Both the position numbers and the translations under genes were made by a program. A DNA stretch of 64,000 nucleotides, from the NCBI GenBank assembly GCA_036501535.1, contig DASYAE010000202.1, forward strand, positions 87,442-151,441. Direction: 5' to 3'. This document shows positions 17,942 through 26,409 of the stretch, one piece after another. The notes under the pieces are model-generated. The model saw only the letters and a program-made list of their open reading frames with translations, made no database searches and was not told the origin of the DNA. How positions within the stretch are numbered: the stretch's first letter is position 1; each line of letters begins with the position of its first letter. Origin of the DNA: DASYAE01 sp036501535. Lineage in GTDB: Bacteria; Actinomycetota; Actinomycetes; Streptomycetales; Catenulisporaceae.

Positions 17942-18316
17942 AGCGCCGGCCCCGGCCTTCCACCTCGCAGGTTATGCGCCCGGGCGGCCGAAAGCAGCCG
18001 ATCACGGACGGTATCCACGGCTTCACCATACTGTGATCATCTGGCGCCCGAAGGCGGTTCGGCGAGGTTTCGCCGGTGCGAGTGCACTTGCCGCCGCACT
18101 CGCCCGGCGGCCCGGGCCGCGCGCGGCGGGGATCGGCGCGCGGCGCACTCGGATCGCGCGCGCGGCCCGGCGCACCGGCGGCGCGCCGCACGACCGGCGC
18201 GTTCCGGCCGACTTTATGGCAGCTACTTTATATACCAGCCACGAGTCACTGGCCGGCCCGGCGCGGCTGAAACGGCGTCAGATACGACCGTGCGCAGCGG
18301 GACCGCGCGGCGAAGT
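17942..18316. other. Intergenic region upstream of the VanW gene, with an AT-rich patch
   Basis: No gene is convincing here. An AT-rich island at 18211-18235 stands out in otherwise >75% GC sequence; it contains the direct repeat ACTTTAT at 18211-18217 and 18225-18231 and a TATATA core. On the minus strand TATATA and, nearer the gene, TATGGT (about 18030) are -10-like, but neither has a good -35. It probably holds the end of the mshB-linked transcript and the VanW promoter. Confidence 0.5.
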
Positions 18317-18973
18317 TCACACTTTCGGGTGAGACAAACCGGGCGCGCCGGAGCGCTGTTTGATCCGCGCGGTCAACGACGCCGCCCACGCCCGGTAGAT
18401 GCCCACGGTGACCAGGAGCATCCCGCCGAGCAGGTAGCCGATCGAGCGCCAGTCGTTGACCAGGATGATGTCGCCCTTCTGCCGCAGCGTGGGCGGCGGT
18501 CCGAGGTAGGTCAGCCAGAGCAGGGCGAGCAGCCAGCCCGCGCCGGCGCAGGCCGAGACGCTCAGCCGGCTCGGCACGGCCTTGTCCGGGCGCGCGGGCG
18601 CGCCGTCGAGCAGGCCCTCGGCCAGCAGCATCAGGGCGATGACGGCGCCGAGGGACAGCAGCAGCCCGATCGGCCAGGGCACGCCGCCGAGGGTCGCGTT
18701 GACTCGGTGCTCGAACGAGCCGATCACGCCTACCGCCACGCCGATACATAAGGCGACCAGCGACAGCGCCACCCGGACGATCTTGAGTCCCATGGGTGCC
18801 ATTGTCCCCTGCTGCGGTATTGCCCCTTGCGGTCGCGGTGGCTTATCAGCTGCCGTCGCACCCGCAGCTACGTCCACAGTTACGTCCGCAGTCATGTCCG
18901 CACCGCCGTCTGACGGCACGTCACTGGCTGCTGCCATGCCGCTGCTTGAGGCCGCGTCTTTGCCTGATGCCAT
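18317..18973 (-). CDS. mshB-linked membrane protein (DUF6113-like)
   Basis: A 218-residue protein if it starts at the ATG at 18973, one base after the mshB stop; later ATGs at the 'MTADV' and 'MAPMG' positions are possible. Residues 1-65 are Ala/Asp/Thr-rich and hydrophilic. Four membrane helices follow: 'VRVALSLVALCIGVAVGVIG', 'PIGLLLSLGAVIALMLLAEG', 'AGAGWLLALLWLTYLG' and 'IGYLLGGMLLVTVGIYRAW'. Streptomyces genomes carry a comparable four-helix protein immediately after mshB, so I assign it to that family with moderate confidence. The role is unknown, and a link to mycothiol is suggested only by position. Confidence 0.72.
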   Translation of the reverse strand: MASGKDAASSSGMAAASDVPSDGGADMTADVTVDVAAGATAADKPPRPQGAIPQQGTMAPMGLKIVRVALSLVALCIGVAVGVIGSFEHRVNATLGGVPWPIGLLLSLGAVIALMLLAEGLLDGAPARPDKAVPSRLSVSACAGAGWLLALLWLTYLGPPPTLRQKGDIILVNDWRSIGYLLGGMLLVTVGIYRAWAASLTARIKQRSGAPGLSHPKV

Positions 18974-18974
18974 G

Positions 18975-19952
18975 TCACAGTCCCGCGAAAAGGTCGTCTT
19001 CGAGCTCGCCGGACGCTGACGGCGCCGACTCGCCCTGCTCGGAAGATTGGCACAGCGGGTAACGCAGGGTGTAGCACTCGGTGCCGCTGACCGGCCAGCC
19101 GAGGCCGTTGGACAGCGCGTAGAAGGCACCGCCGGGCGTGGTCCGCACGAAGACCTGGGTCGCGTGCGCCCGCATCGCGGCGATCTTGCGGTCAGCGTAG
19201 TCCTCGGCCCAGATCCGCGTGGTCACGGTCGCGTCGGGGGCGGCGAACGGGACCTCGTCGACGGATCCGGCAACGCTGAACCCTGTCTCGGCGGCGTGCT
19301 CGCGCATCCGGTCGAGCCCGGCCTCGACAACGGAGCGCGGCGTGGTGTGCCAGTAGACCTTCGCGACCGCGTGCGGCTCGACCTGAGCGTCAGCGGCCAG
19401 CTGCACGGCTCGCATCGCGACCCGGTGGGCCTGTATGTGGTCCGGATGCCCGTATCCGCCGAAATCGTTGTAGGTGACCAGAACCTGGGGCCGCACCTCC
19501 CGGATGATCTCGGCCAGCAGCGACGCCGCCTCATCCACGTCGGCCTTCCAGAAGGCGTCGGGTCGCTCGTTCGAGGGCGTGCCCATCATCCCGGAGTCGT
19601 GATAGCGGCCAGCGCCACCGAGAAAGCGCTGGTCGGCGACGCCGAGCTCCTTCATCGCCGCGGCCAGCTCGGTCGCGCGGTAGGGGCCGAGCCGGTCCTG
19701 CCGGTCCCAGGCCAGGTCCGCCAAACCCGACACGATGATCTCGCCGTACTCGCCGAGCGTGCAGGTGACGAGGGTGACGCGGGCCCCTTCGGCGGCGTAT
19801 TTCGCCATCGTCGCGCCGTTGCCTATCGACTCGTCGTCGGGATGCGCGTGGACGAACAGGACCGACCTGCCGGAGGCGCCGGACGCGCCGGAGGAGGAGG
19901 CCCGCGGGACGGTGCGGGCGTCGTTCCGCGGTGCAGATGATTCACGGATCAC
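18975..19952 (-). CDS. mshB: N-acetyl-1-D-myo-inositol-2-amino-2-deoxy-alpha-D-glucopyranoside deacetylase
   Basis: A zinc deacetylase that makes GlcN-Ins in mycothiol biosynthesis. The zinc-site motifs are 'HAHPDDESIGNGA' and 'YGHPDHIQAH'; between them lies 'VTCTLGEYGEI'. The GTG at 19952 gives 325 residues; the open frame extends to 20129, but that would overlap the divergent gene's start at 20119 and adds a non-conserved ~59-residue extension. The residues after the first His motif separate it from the Mca in this window. It is transcribed together with the small membrane protein that starts one base after its stop. Confidence 0.93.
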   Translation of the reverse strand: MIRESSAPRNDARTVPRASSSGASGASGRSVLFVHAHPDDESIGNGATMAKYAAEGARVTLVTCTLGEYGEIIVSGLADLAWDRQDRLGPYRATELAAAMKELGVADQRFLGGAGRYHDSGMMGTPSNERPDAFWKADVDEAASLLAEIIREVRPQVLVTYNDFGGYGHPDHIQAHRVAMRAVQLAADAQVEPHAVAKVYWHTTPRSVVEAGLDRMREHAAETGFSVAGSVDEVPFAAPDATVTTRIWAEDYADRKIAAMRAHATQVFVRTTPGGAFYALSNGLGWPVSGTECYTLRYPLCQSSEQGESAPSASGELEDDLFAGL

Positions 19953-20118
19953 AGACCAAAGCGTACGTTGCGTAGTCCTCAAGAAGTCCGCTTCGATGTC
20001 CTCCCACGCACGCCACGCTTGGTATTCACTCGACAGCGAGGAGTCCGCCCCGGCACGGCGTTCCTGCAGCCGCAGGGCCGCCGGCCGCGGCGGACCGGGG
20101 AAGGAAGCATCAGGCCAG

Positions 20119-21075
20119 ATGACTGACACCCTTTCAGCCGGACCCGACGCGGCGTGCGGCTCTCGCGGCGAGGGCGGCGGCGCGCGGCCGGCGGGCGGTT
20201 CGGCGCAGTCCGAGCCGGGATCCGACTCGGACCCGGACGGGTCCTCCGGCCCGGCCCGCGCGGATCGTCACGACCCTTCCGCCGGGCCGCCGGCGCCCCT
20301 CGGGGACGCGCTGCGCCCGGAAGCCGAAGCGGCAGAAAAGTCGGAGCAGTCCGAGCAGACCGAGCAGCCGACCCCCAGCCCGGTCACCCCGCGCGAGGCG
20401 GCGGTCTGGTACGCGGACGTGCTGGGCTGGCCGGTCACCCCGGCCGCGGGCCGGGTCGGCGAACCCGCAGCGTCGTCGCAGGCCGCGCAACCAAAATCAA
20501 GACCAGCACAGGCAGCACAGGCAGCACAGGTATCGGCTCAGACGTCTGACTCAACCGGCGCCCTAGCGTCGATCCTCTCCCCCGGCCCCTGGCTCTGGGC
20601 GGCTTCGGCCGCCCCGCGGCTCGTGGAAGCGGTCTGGCAGCGCTGCCCGGACGCGCCGATCCTCGCGGTGCTCGGCCGCGCGGTGCCCGGCGCCGCCGGC
20701 CTCGGCGCCGTGGACGTGCCGGCACTGGTCGGCGCGGCCGCGCTGGAGCGGCTCGGCCGGGTGCCCGGCGCGGCCGGCCCGGTGGCCGACGGCCACGGCC
20801 GGATCCTGTTCCTGGTCGACCTCGGGCCGGACGGCGGCGGCGACTGCCCCCTCGAACGCTGGCGCGAGGCCGGGGTGGACCTGTGGATCCGCGGCCCCGG
20901 CGAGTTCTGCCCGCTGCCGACGCCGGGCGCGCGCGGGCCGAAGTCGGTCGTCTGGGCCGTCCCGCCGGATCCGGATCGGGCCGCGCTGCCCGCCGCGCGC
21001 GTGGTGACCGAGGTACTGGACCGCGCCGTGCGCGACGCCTATCCGGCGCTGTGGAACGCCACCACAGTGGATTGA
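20119..21075 (+). CDS. Prim-pol N-terminal-like domain protein (hypothetical)
   Basis: A 318-residue protein with ATG at 20119; the frame is open further upstream, but that part overlaps divergent mshB. The first ~90 residues are Gly/Ser/Pro/Glu-rich and probably unstructured. From ~95, 'TPREAAVWYADVLGWPVTPA' matches the opening of actinobacterial proteins annotated as bifunctional DNA primase/polymerase N-terminal domain. Later blocks, 'VDVPALVGAAALERLGRV', 'VADGHGRILFLVD' and 'WREAGVDLWIRGPGEFCPLP', also fit that group. I see no conserved catalytic Asp/His set of an active AEP primase, so enzymatic activity is doubtful. A 9-bp repeat lies within the linker. Confidence 0.65.
   Translation: MTDTLSAGPDAACGSRGEGGGARPAGGSAQSEPGSDSDPDGSSGPARADRHDPSAGPPAPLGDALRPEAEAAEKSEQSEQTEQPTPSPVTPREAAVWYADVLGWPVTPAAGRVGEPAASSQAAQPKSRPAQAAQAAQVSAQTSDSTGALASILSPGPWLWAASAAPRLVEAVWQRCPDAPILAVLGRAVPGAAGLGAVDVPALVGAAALERLGRVPGAAGPVADGHGRILFLVDLGPDGGGDCPLERWREAGVDLWIRGPGEFCPLPTPGARGPKSVVWAVPPDPDRAALPAARVVTEVLDRAVRDAYPALWNATTVD
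20504..20530. repeat. Three perfect 9-bp tandem repeats (CAGCACAGG)
   Basis: Copies are at 20504-20512, 20513-20521 and 20522-20530. They encode an Ala/Gln-rich linker ('AQAAQAAQ') in the prim-pol-like protein, so the repeat is in frame. Confidence 0.85.
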
Positions 21076-21155
21076 GACCCATGGTTCGCCCGTGACGTTG
21101 ACGTTCTTCCGGAGATCGCGTGGACCGATCTGCGGCGGTTGACTAGGCTGATCGC

Positions 21156-23378
21156 GTGGCGCTCGCGGTCGGGATGGATCTGAATGGGCGATACCGGCTG
21201 GAGCAGCCGCTGAGTCGTGGGCTCGCCGAACTGTGGCGGGCGACGGACCAGGCGCTTAGCCGGCCGGTCGCGGTCAAGGTGATGCCGGCGCTGGCGGCCG
21301 AGGCGGTCGCGGCCGGACGGCAGGCGGCGCAGGCCGCTGCGATGCTCCAGCATCCCTCGATCACGACGGTGCACGACATCGGCGAGGACGACGGCCGGCT
21401 GTTCGCGGTGACGGAGCTGCTGGCGGGCCGGGACCTCGGGACGGTCATGCGCGAATCCGCCGCAGAACTGACGCCGGATCGGGCGGCGGCCATCGGGTCG
21501 CGCATCGCCGAGGCGCTGGCCGAGGCGCACTCCCACAGCATCGTGCACCAGGGCCTGAAGCCCTCGAACGTGGTGCTGCTCGCCGGAGACCTGGTGAAGG
21601 TCTGCGACTTCGGCACGGCCCCGATCGTCCTGGCCGCCGCGGACTCGCTCGGGGCGATGGCCGGATCGCCCGCCTTCATGGCGCCGGAGCAGTTCTCCGG
21701 CGGGGCGGATCACCGGGCCGACCTCTATGCGCTCGGCTGCGTCCTCCACGCGCTGGCGACCGGAAGCCCGCCGTTCGGCGCGGACCGGCCGTGGCCAGAG
21801 CTGATGTATCAGCAGGTGAACGCCGAGCCCGCCGATCCCCGGACCGGCAGGGCGGATCTGCCCGCGGAGCTCGCCGAGCTAATCCGCTCGCTGCTGGCCA
21901 AGGATCCCGCGCAGCGCCCGCAGAGCGCCGCCGACGTCGCGAAGCGGCTCAGCGCGATCTTCCCGGCCGCGAACAGCGACGCGGCCGCGGCGCAGTGGGC
22001 GCTGCCCGGCGGCGAGCCGCTGCCGACCGTCGCGGCGACGGTCGTCGTCCCGGCCGCGCCTGCGCCGCCGGTTCCGGCTCCCGCTTCAACGCCGGTTCCG
22101 GCGCCGGTCCCGGCTCCGTCCGAGCCTTCTGAACCCTCTGAGTCCGCTGAGCCCTCAGAGCCCTCAGAGCAGCGGGCCCAGCCTGAGCCCGCGTCAGCTG
22201 AACCGGCGCCGGCCGACCAACCCCCGCCCTCGCCAGTCGACGCAGTGCCCTACGACCTGTTCCCCGCACCGGTGCCCGCGTACCCACAGGCTCCCCGCAC
22301 CGCATCGATCGGGCCTGGCCGGGCAGTGGAGCTGATGCAGCGCGCCGCGAGGTCGGTCGGCCGGATCGTGGACAGCGAGCAGACCCTCGCGGCACTGTGC
22401 GCGGTGATCCAGACCTTCGCCGCGGTCGAGCCGAACCAGGCTCAAGCCCTGTTCGACAGCATCGAGATCTCCCCGGTCCCGCACTACGACGCCGGCGGCG
22501 ACGCACAGGTCGCCCGGCTGCTCGCGGCTCTGGCCACCGGGATGCGGCTGATCAACTCCGGCGCCGCTCCCGGCATGCTCAACGAGGCCGCCGGCTTCGC
22601 CCGGGGCAAGTCGCTCACCCCGCACGCCGCGGCGCTCGCGCTGAGCGCCGTCGCCGCGCCGATGCTTTGGTACGACCGCAACAGCTCCCGCGACCTGCTG
22701 ACGCGCGCCGAGCGGCAGCTCTCGAAGATCCCGCCGGGTCCCGCCCTGGACGAGGCGATCAAGGCGGTCGCGATCCCTTTCGCGTCGATCGACCCCGGGT
22801 TCGCCGGTCAGATCGCGTTCCGCATCGTCGATCCCGCGCTCGCCGTCTCCGCGCACGTCCGGATCGCCGACCGGGTCCGGCAGGTGCCGGCCCACGCGGT
22901 CCCGTTCCTCAACGGCGCGCAGCAGCGACTCGGCGGGATCACCGATCCGCGAGTGCGCGAGGCGCGGGCGGCGGACGTCGCGGTGCGGCTCGCCGGCCTC
23001 GACTTCAGCCGCGCCCAGCAACTCCTGCCCGGCGCCGACGAGGACCGCAACCGGCTGCACAGCGCCAGGGTGCTGACCGCCCTGGCCACCGCGAGTCGCG
23101 GTTGGGACCCCGTGCTCGCGGCGACATACGTGGACTCCGCGGTGCGTGAGGCCGTGGCGACCGTGGACGACATCGACCGCTCTCGCGCGCACGCCGGCAT
23201 CGGCGCCGCCTTGGCCACGACCTCTCCGGACCGCGCCAGGGGCCTGCTCTCCGAGGCGCACCGGGCGTTGAAGGACGTCGCGGACCCGCGCCGCCGGGCA
23301 TACGCGCTCTGCCATCTGGTGGCCTGCGGCCTCGGCGTACAGCCGGACGACGGGTGGAACGCCGGCGCCGAGTCGTGA
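21156..23378 (+). CDS. Ser/Thr protein kinase-like protein, probable pseudokinase
   Basis: A 740-residue soluble protein with no membrane helix. Residues ~10-270 have the Hanks kinase fold: ATP-binding Lys41 in 'PVAVKVM', 'DFG' at 151-153 and 'GSPAFMAPEQ'. The catalytic loop reads 'HQGLKPSN' (131-138), so the catalytic Asp of 'HRDLKPxN' is Gly133. The glycine-rich loop is also degraded ('LSRGLAELW'). The Asn of the loop and the DFG Asp remain, so nucleotide binding without phosphotransfer is likely. A Pro/Ala/Glu/Ser linker covers ~285-385. The C-terminal ~350 residues are helical ~36-45-residue repeats rich in 'ARA..A' patterns, suggesting an ARM/TPR-like scaffold. Confidence 0.88.
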   Translation: MALAVGMDLNGRYRLEQPLSRGLAELWRATDQALSRPVAVKVMPALAAEAVAAGRQAAQAAAMLQHPSITTVHDIGEDDGRLFAVTELLAGRDLGTVMRESAAELTPDRAAAIGSRIAEALAEAHSHSIVHQGLKPSNVVLLAGDLVKVCDFGTAPIVLAAADSLGAMAGSPAFMAPEQFSGGADHRADLYALGCVLHALATGSPPFGADRPWPELMYQQVNAEPADPRTGRADLPAELAELIRSLLAKDPAQRPQSAADVAKRLSAIFPAANSDAAAAQWALPGGEPLPTVAATVVVPAAPAPPVPAPASTPVPAPVPAPSEPSEPSESAEPSEPSEQRAQPEPASAEPAPADQPPPSPVDAVPYDLFPAPVPAYPQAPRTASIGPGRAVELMQRAARSVGRIVDSEQTLAALCAVIQTFAAVEPNQAQALFDSIEISPVPHYDAGGDAQVARLLAALATGMRLINSGAAPGMLNEAAGFARGKSLTPHAAALALSAVAAPMLWYDRNSSRDLLTRAERQLSKIPPGPALDEAIKAVAIPFASIDPGFAGQIAFRIVDPALAVSAHVRIADRVRQVPAHAVPFLNGAQQRLGGITDPRVREARAADVAVRLAGLDFSRAQQLLPGADEDRNRLHSARVLTALATASRGWDPVLAATYVDSAVREAVATVDDIDRSRAHAGIGAALATTSPDRARGLLSEAHRALKDVADPRRRAYALCHLVACGLGVQPDDGWNAGAES

Positions 23379-23458
23379 GCCGTCGCAGCGCATCGACGGC
23401 CTGCGCCTGACTGACGCTCAGGCGGTCGCGCGACGGCGTAGACCCGGCTGCGCATACG

Positions 23459-25627
23459 ATGCTCACCGTGAACGACGAGATCTCCTTCCCTCGGCAGTAC
23501 GCACGCACACAGCGGTTCACTCTCGGCACACCACGCGCGTTCTCCCTGGCCCCGGATCGCTCGCGGATCGCGTTCCTGCGCACCAAGACCGGCGCCGACC
23601 GGGCCACCTGCCTGTGGACCGTGCATCCGGCGACCGGCGCCGAGCGGCTGGTGGCGGACCCGGTGGACCTGCTGGCCGGCACCGCGGCGGAGGAGCTGAC
23701 CGCCGAGGAGAAGGCGCGCCGCGAGCGCTCGCGGCAGGGCGCGGCGGGCATCGTCGACTTCGCGGCCGACCGGGCCGTCCGGCTGGCCGCCTTCACCCTG
23801 TCCGGCCGCCTGTTCACCGCCGACCTGGAGTCCGGCGAGGTGCGCGAACTGCCCGCGGCGGGGCCGGTCATCGATCCGCGGCCGAACCCGGCCGGCACGC
23901 ACGTGGCGTACCTGTCCGGCGGCTCGCTGCGCGTCATCGGCGCCGACGGCGCGGACGACCGGGCGCTGGCCGAGCCGGACGGCGAGAACGTCGGCTACGG
24001 CGCGGCGGACTTCGTCGCCGCCGAGGAGCTCGACCGGCACCGCGGGTACTGGTGGTCGCCGGACGGCCGCGAACTGCTCGCCGCCCGGGTCGACGACTCG
24101 CCGGTGGCGCGCTGGCACATCTCCGACCCGGCGCAGCCGGACCAGCCGCCCCGCGCGGTCGGCTATCCGGCTGCCGGCACCGCGAACGCGCTGGTGAGCC
24201 TGGTCCGGCTGGGCCTCGACGGCAGCCGCGCGCCGGTGCTCTGGGACACCTCCGGGTTCGAATACCTGGCCACCGTCTCGTGGTCCGAGGACGGCCCGGC
24301 CCTGCTCGGCGTGCTGTCCCGGGACCAGCGCTCGGCCCGGGTGCTCGCGGTGCAGCCGGACGGCTCGACCGCGCTGCTGGCCGAGGAGCGGGACGAGTCC
24401 TGGACCGAGTTCTCCCCCGGCGCCCCGGCCTGGTCGCCGGCCGACCAGTCCACCGGGCGCACCGCGCGGCTGGTCCGGATCGCGCCGCGCGGCGCGGCCT
24501 ATCGGCTGATCGCCGACGACAGGGTACTGACTCCGGACGACGTGCAGGTGCGGGCCCTGCTCGGCTTCGAGGCGGGCTTCGCCTACCTCTCGGCCTCGTT
24601 CGCCGATCCGACCCGGATCGAGATCGTCCGGGTGCCGCTGGACGGCCCGGAGGAGGGCGCCGCGGCGCAGCCCGAGCGGTTCGGCCCGGCCGACGGGGTG
24701 AGCACCGCCGCGCTCGGCGGCGGGCTGGCGGTCACCGTCGCCGCGAACCTGGCCGAGCCGAACCGGCGGGTCGCGGTCGTGGGCCTGGACGACGGCAAGC
24801 CGCTGTGCGAGCTGACCGTCGCCAGCGAGATCCCGAAGCTCACCGCGCGCCCGCAGGAACTGGTGCTCGGCGAGCGCGGCCTGCGCGCCGTGCTGCTGCT
24901 GCCGGCCGGACACACGCCGGGCGCGAAGCTGCCGGTCCTGCTCGACCCCTACGGCGGTCCGCACGCGCAGATGGTGCTCGGCGCGCACAACGGGTTCCTG
25001 CAGAGCCAGTGGTTCGCCGACCAGGGCTTCGCCGTGCTCGTCGCGGACGGCCGGGGCACCCCGGGGCGCGGCCCGGCATGGGATCGCGCGGTGCTGCACG
25101 ACTTCGCCGGGGCCACCCTGGACGACCAGGTCGACGCCCTGCACGCGGCCGCCGAGCGCTTCCCCGACCTCGACCTGGACCGGGTCGGCATCCGCGGCTG
25201 GTCCTACGGCGGCTACCTCTCGGCGCTGGCGGTGCTCAAGCGGCCGGACGTGTTCCACGCGGCGGTCGTCGGCGCCCCGGTCACTGACTGGCGGCTCTAC
25301 GACACCGGATACACCGAGCGGTACCTCGGCCATCCGGACCAAGACGGCGCCGTCTACAACGCCAACTCGCTGTTCCCCGACGCCGGCGAAGGCGCGTGGC
25401 AGTGGGCCGAGCCGCACCGCCCGATGATGCTGATCCACGGCCTTTCGGATGACAACGTCGTGGTGGCACACACGCTGCGGCTCTCCTCGGCGCTGCTGGC
25501 CGCGGGTAGGCCGCACGAGGTACTCCCCTTGAGCGGGGTCACCCACATGACTCCGGCCGAGGTGGTGGCCGAGAACCTAATGCTCCTTCAGGTCGACTTC
25601 CTGCACCGCGCACTGCGCCGGGGCTGA
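23459..25627 (+). CDS. S9 family prolyl peptidase (dipeptidyl-peptidase IV-like)
   Basis: A 722-residue serine peptidase. An N-terminal beta-propeller of DPP4 type (residues ~10-460, with 'APDRSRIAFLRT', 'YWWSPDGRELLAARVDD' and 'EYLATVSWSEDG') is followed by an alpha/beta-hydrolase domain. The catalytic triad is visible: Ser582 in 'GWSYGGY', Asp664/665 in 'GLSDDNVV' and His696 in 'GVTHMTP'. 'YGGPHAQMV' forms the oxyanion-hole region. The 'AAEELTAEE' segment near the start may supply the Glu pair that binds the substrate N-terminus. No signal peptide is visible, so it is probably cytoplasmic. It stands 80 bp after the pseudokinase gene. Confidence 0.93.
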   Translation: MLTVNDEISFPRQYARTQRFTLGTPRAFSLAPDRSRIAFLRTKTGADRATCLWTVHPATGAERLVADPVDLLAGTAAEELTAEEKARRERSRQGAAGIVDFAADRAVRLAAFTLSGRLFTADLESGEVRELPAAGPVIDPRPNPAGTHVAYLSGGSLRVIGADGADDRALAEPDGENVGYGAADFVAAEELDRHRGYWWSPDGRELLAARVDDSPVARWHISDPAQPDQPPRAVGYPAAGTANALVSLVRLGLDGSRAPVLWDTSGFEYLATVSWSEDGPALLGVLSRDQRSARVLAVQPDGSTALLAEERDESWTEFSPGAPAWSPADQSTGRTARLVRIAPRGAAYRLIADDRVLTPDDVQVRALLGFEAGFAYLSASFADPTRIEIVRVPLDGPEEGAAAQPERFGPADGVSTAALGGGLAVTVAANLAEPNRRVAVVGLDDGKPLCELTVASEIPKLTARPQELVLGERGLRAVLLLPAGHTPGAKLPVLLDPYGGPHAQMVLGAHNGFLQSQWFADQGFAVLVADGRGTPGRGPAWDRAVLHDFAGATLDDQVDALHAAAERFPDLDLDRVGIRGWSYGGYLSALAVLKRPDVFHAAVVGAPVTDWRLYDTGYTERYLGHPDQDGAVYNANSLFPDAGEGAWQWAEPHRPMMLIHGLSDDNVVVAHTLRLSSALLAAGRPHEVLPLSGVTHMTPAEVVAENLMLLQVDFLHRALRRG

Positions 25628-25650
25628 TCCAGGCGGATGTGACCTAAAAG

Positions 25651-25678
25651 TGACAACCGGAACGGGCGCGGAGCGTCT
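25651..25678 (+). promoter_or_regulatory. Predicted ECF-sigma promoter of the sigma factor operon
   Basis: TGACAACC (25651-25658), then 15 bp, then CGTCT (25674-25678). AAC in the -35 and CGTC in the -10 are general hallmarks of ECF promoters. The identical element with identical 15-bp spacing precedes the lipoprotein gene at 27475-27502. The predicted start site would give an ~80-base leader before 25765. Confidence 0.7.
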
Positions 25679-25764
25679 GGAGGGCTTGCGGGGGTTACGC
25701 CCGCCGCTCGACCTCCGGGAGGGAACGGCTCCATGGCAACCAGCGCTCGCCCACAGGCGGCACG

Positions 25765-26409
25765 ATGAGCGTCGCCGCCCCCTCATATCCCGGTGCCTCC
25801 CATGGCGCAGCCATCCCTGGCTCGGTACGGCACCCGGGTGGCGGCATGGGTGAGCGCAGCGACTGGAGCACGTCGGCGCAGCAGCTGCCGGACTCGTCGC
25901 TCGGCGGCCGGTCGGTCAAGCGCCGCCAGTCGGACATCGACGCGCTGGCCGCCGAGCTGTTCTCAGCGCACTACAGCCGGCTGGCCGGCTGGGCGCGCAA
26001 GCTCCTGGACGACGACGACACCGCACACGAGATAGCCATGGAGGCCTTCACCCGTCTGCTCGGCAAGCTGCGCAAGGTGGACGACCCGGTCGGCTACCTC
26101 TATGTCATCGCCGCCAACCTGGTGCGCGACCACTGGCGCAAGACCCGGCGCGAGCGCGAGGTCGTGCGGCTGGCCAAGCAGGCCAGCGCGCAGGAGGCCA
26201 CGGTGAGCTCTGGCGCCGGCGAGGCCGACCTGCGCAGCCTGGTCGAGTCGCTGCCGGAGCGGCTGCGCACGACCGTGCTGCTCTACTACTACGCGGGGTT
26301 CCCGCTCGCCGACGTGGCCCGGCTCACCGACCGTCCGGTGGGCACCGTGAAGAGCGACTTGTTCCATGCGCGGGCAGTGCTGCGGCAGGCTTTGGACGGA
26401 ACGCGATGA
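25765..26409 (+). CDS. ECF-family RNA polymerase sigma factor
   Basis: A 214-residue sigma factor. Region 2 spans ~55-125: 'LFSAHYSRLAGWARKLLDDDDTAHEIAMEAFTRLL' and 'PVGYLYVIAANLVRDHWRK'. Region 4 spans ~150-210: 'LPERLRTTVLLYYYAGFPLADVARL...VGTVKSDLFHARAVLRQAL'. Both lie in the expected order with no region 3. The first ~45 residues are variable, so a later ATG ('MGERSDW') could be the true start; the ribosome-binding site at 25765 is weak. Its stop overlaps the start of the DUF4232 membrane protein gene by 4 bp (ATGA), the position normally held by an anti-sigma gene. The upstream promoter suggests autoregulation. Confidence 0.93.
   Translation: MSVAAPSYPGASHGAAIPGSVRHPGGGMGERSDWSTSAQQLPDSSLGGRSVKRRQSDIDALAAELFSAHYSRLAGWARKLLDDDDTAHEIAMEAFTRLLGKLRKVDDPVGYLYVIAANLVRDHWRKTRREREVVRLAKQASAQEATVSSGAGEADLRSLVESLPERLRTTVLLYYYAGFPLADVARLTDRPVGTVKSDLFHARAVLRQALDGTR

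Noticed and set aside
18033..18332. 99-residue plus-strand ORF in the VanW upstream gap
   Set aside because: Arg/Ala/Gly-biased translation, no ribosome-binding site and no recognisable domain.
14342..18751. 1469-codon open frame on the plus strand
   Set aside because: Antisense to the VanW gene and its neighbour; Arg/Gly-rich translation with no domain.
18975..20129. Long version of MshB starting at 20129
   Set aside because: It would overlap the start of the divergent prim-pol-like gene and adds a segment without MshB features; the GTG at 19952 fits the family length better.
22808..25546. 912-codon open frame on the minus strand
   Set aside because: Antisense to the pseudokinase and S9 peptidase, both of which have clear motifs on the plus strand.
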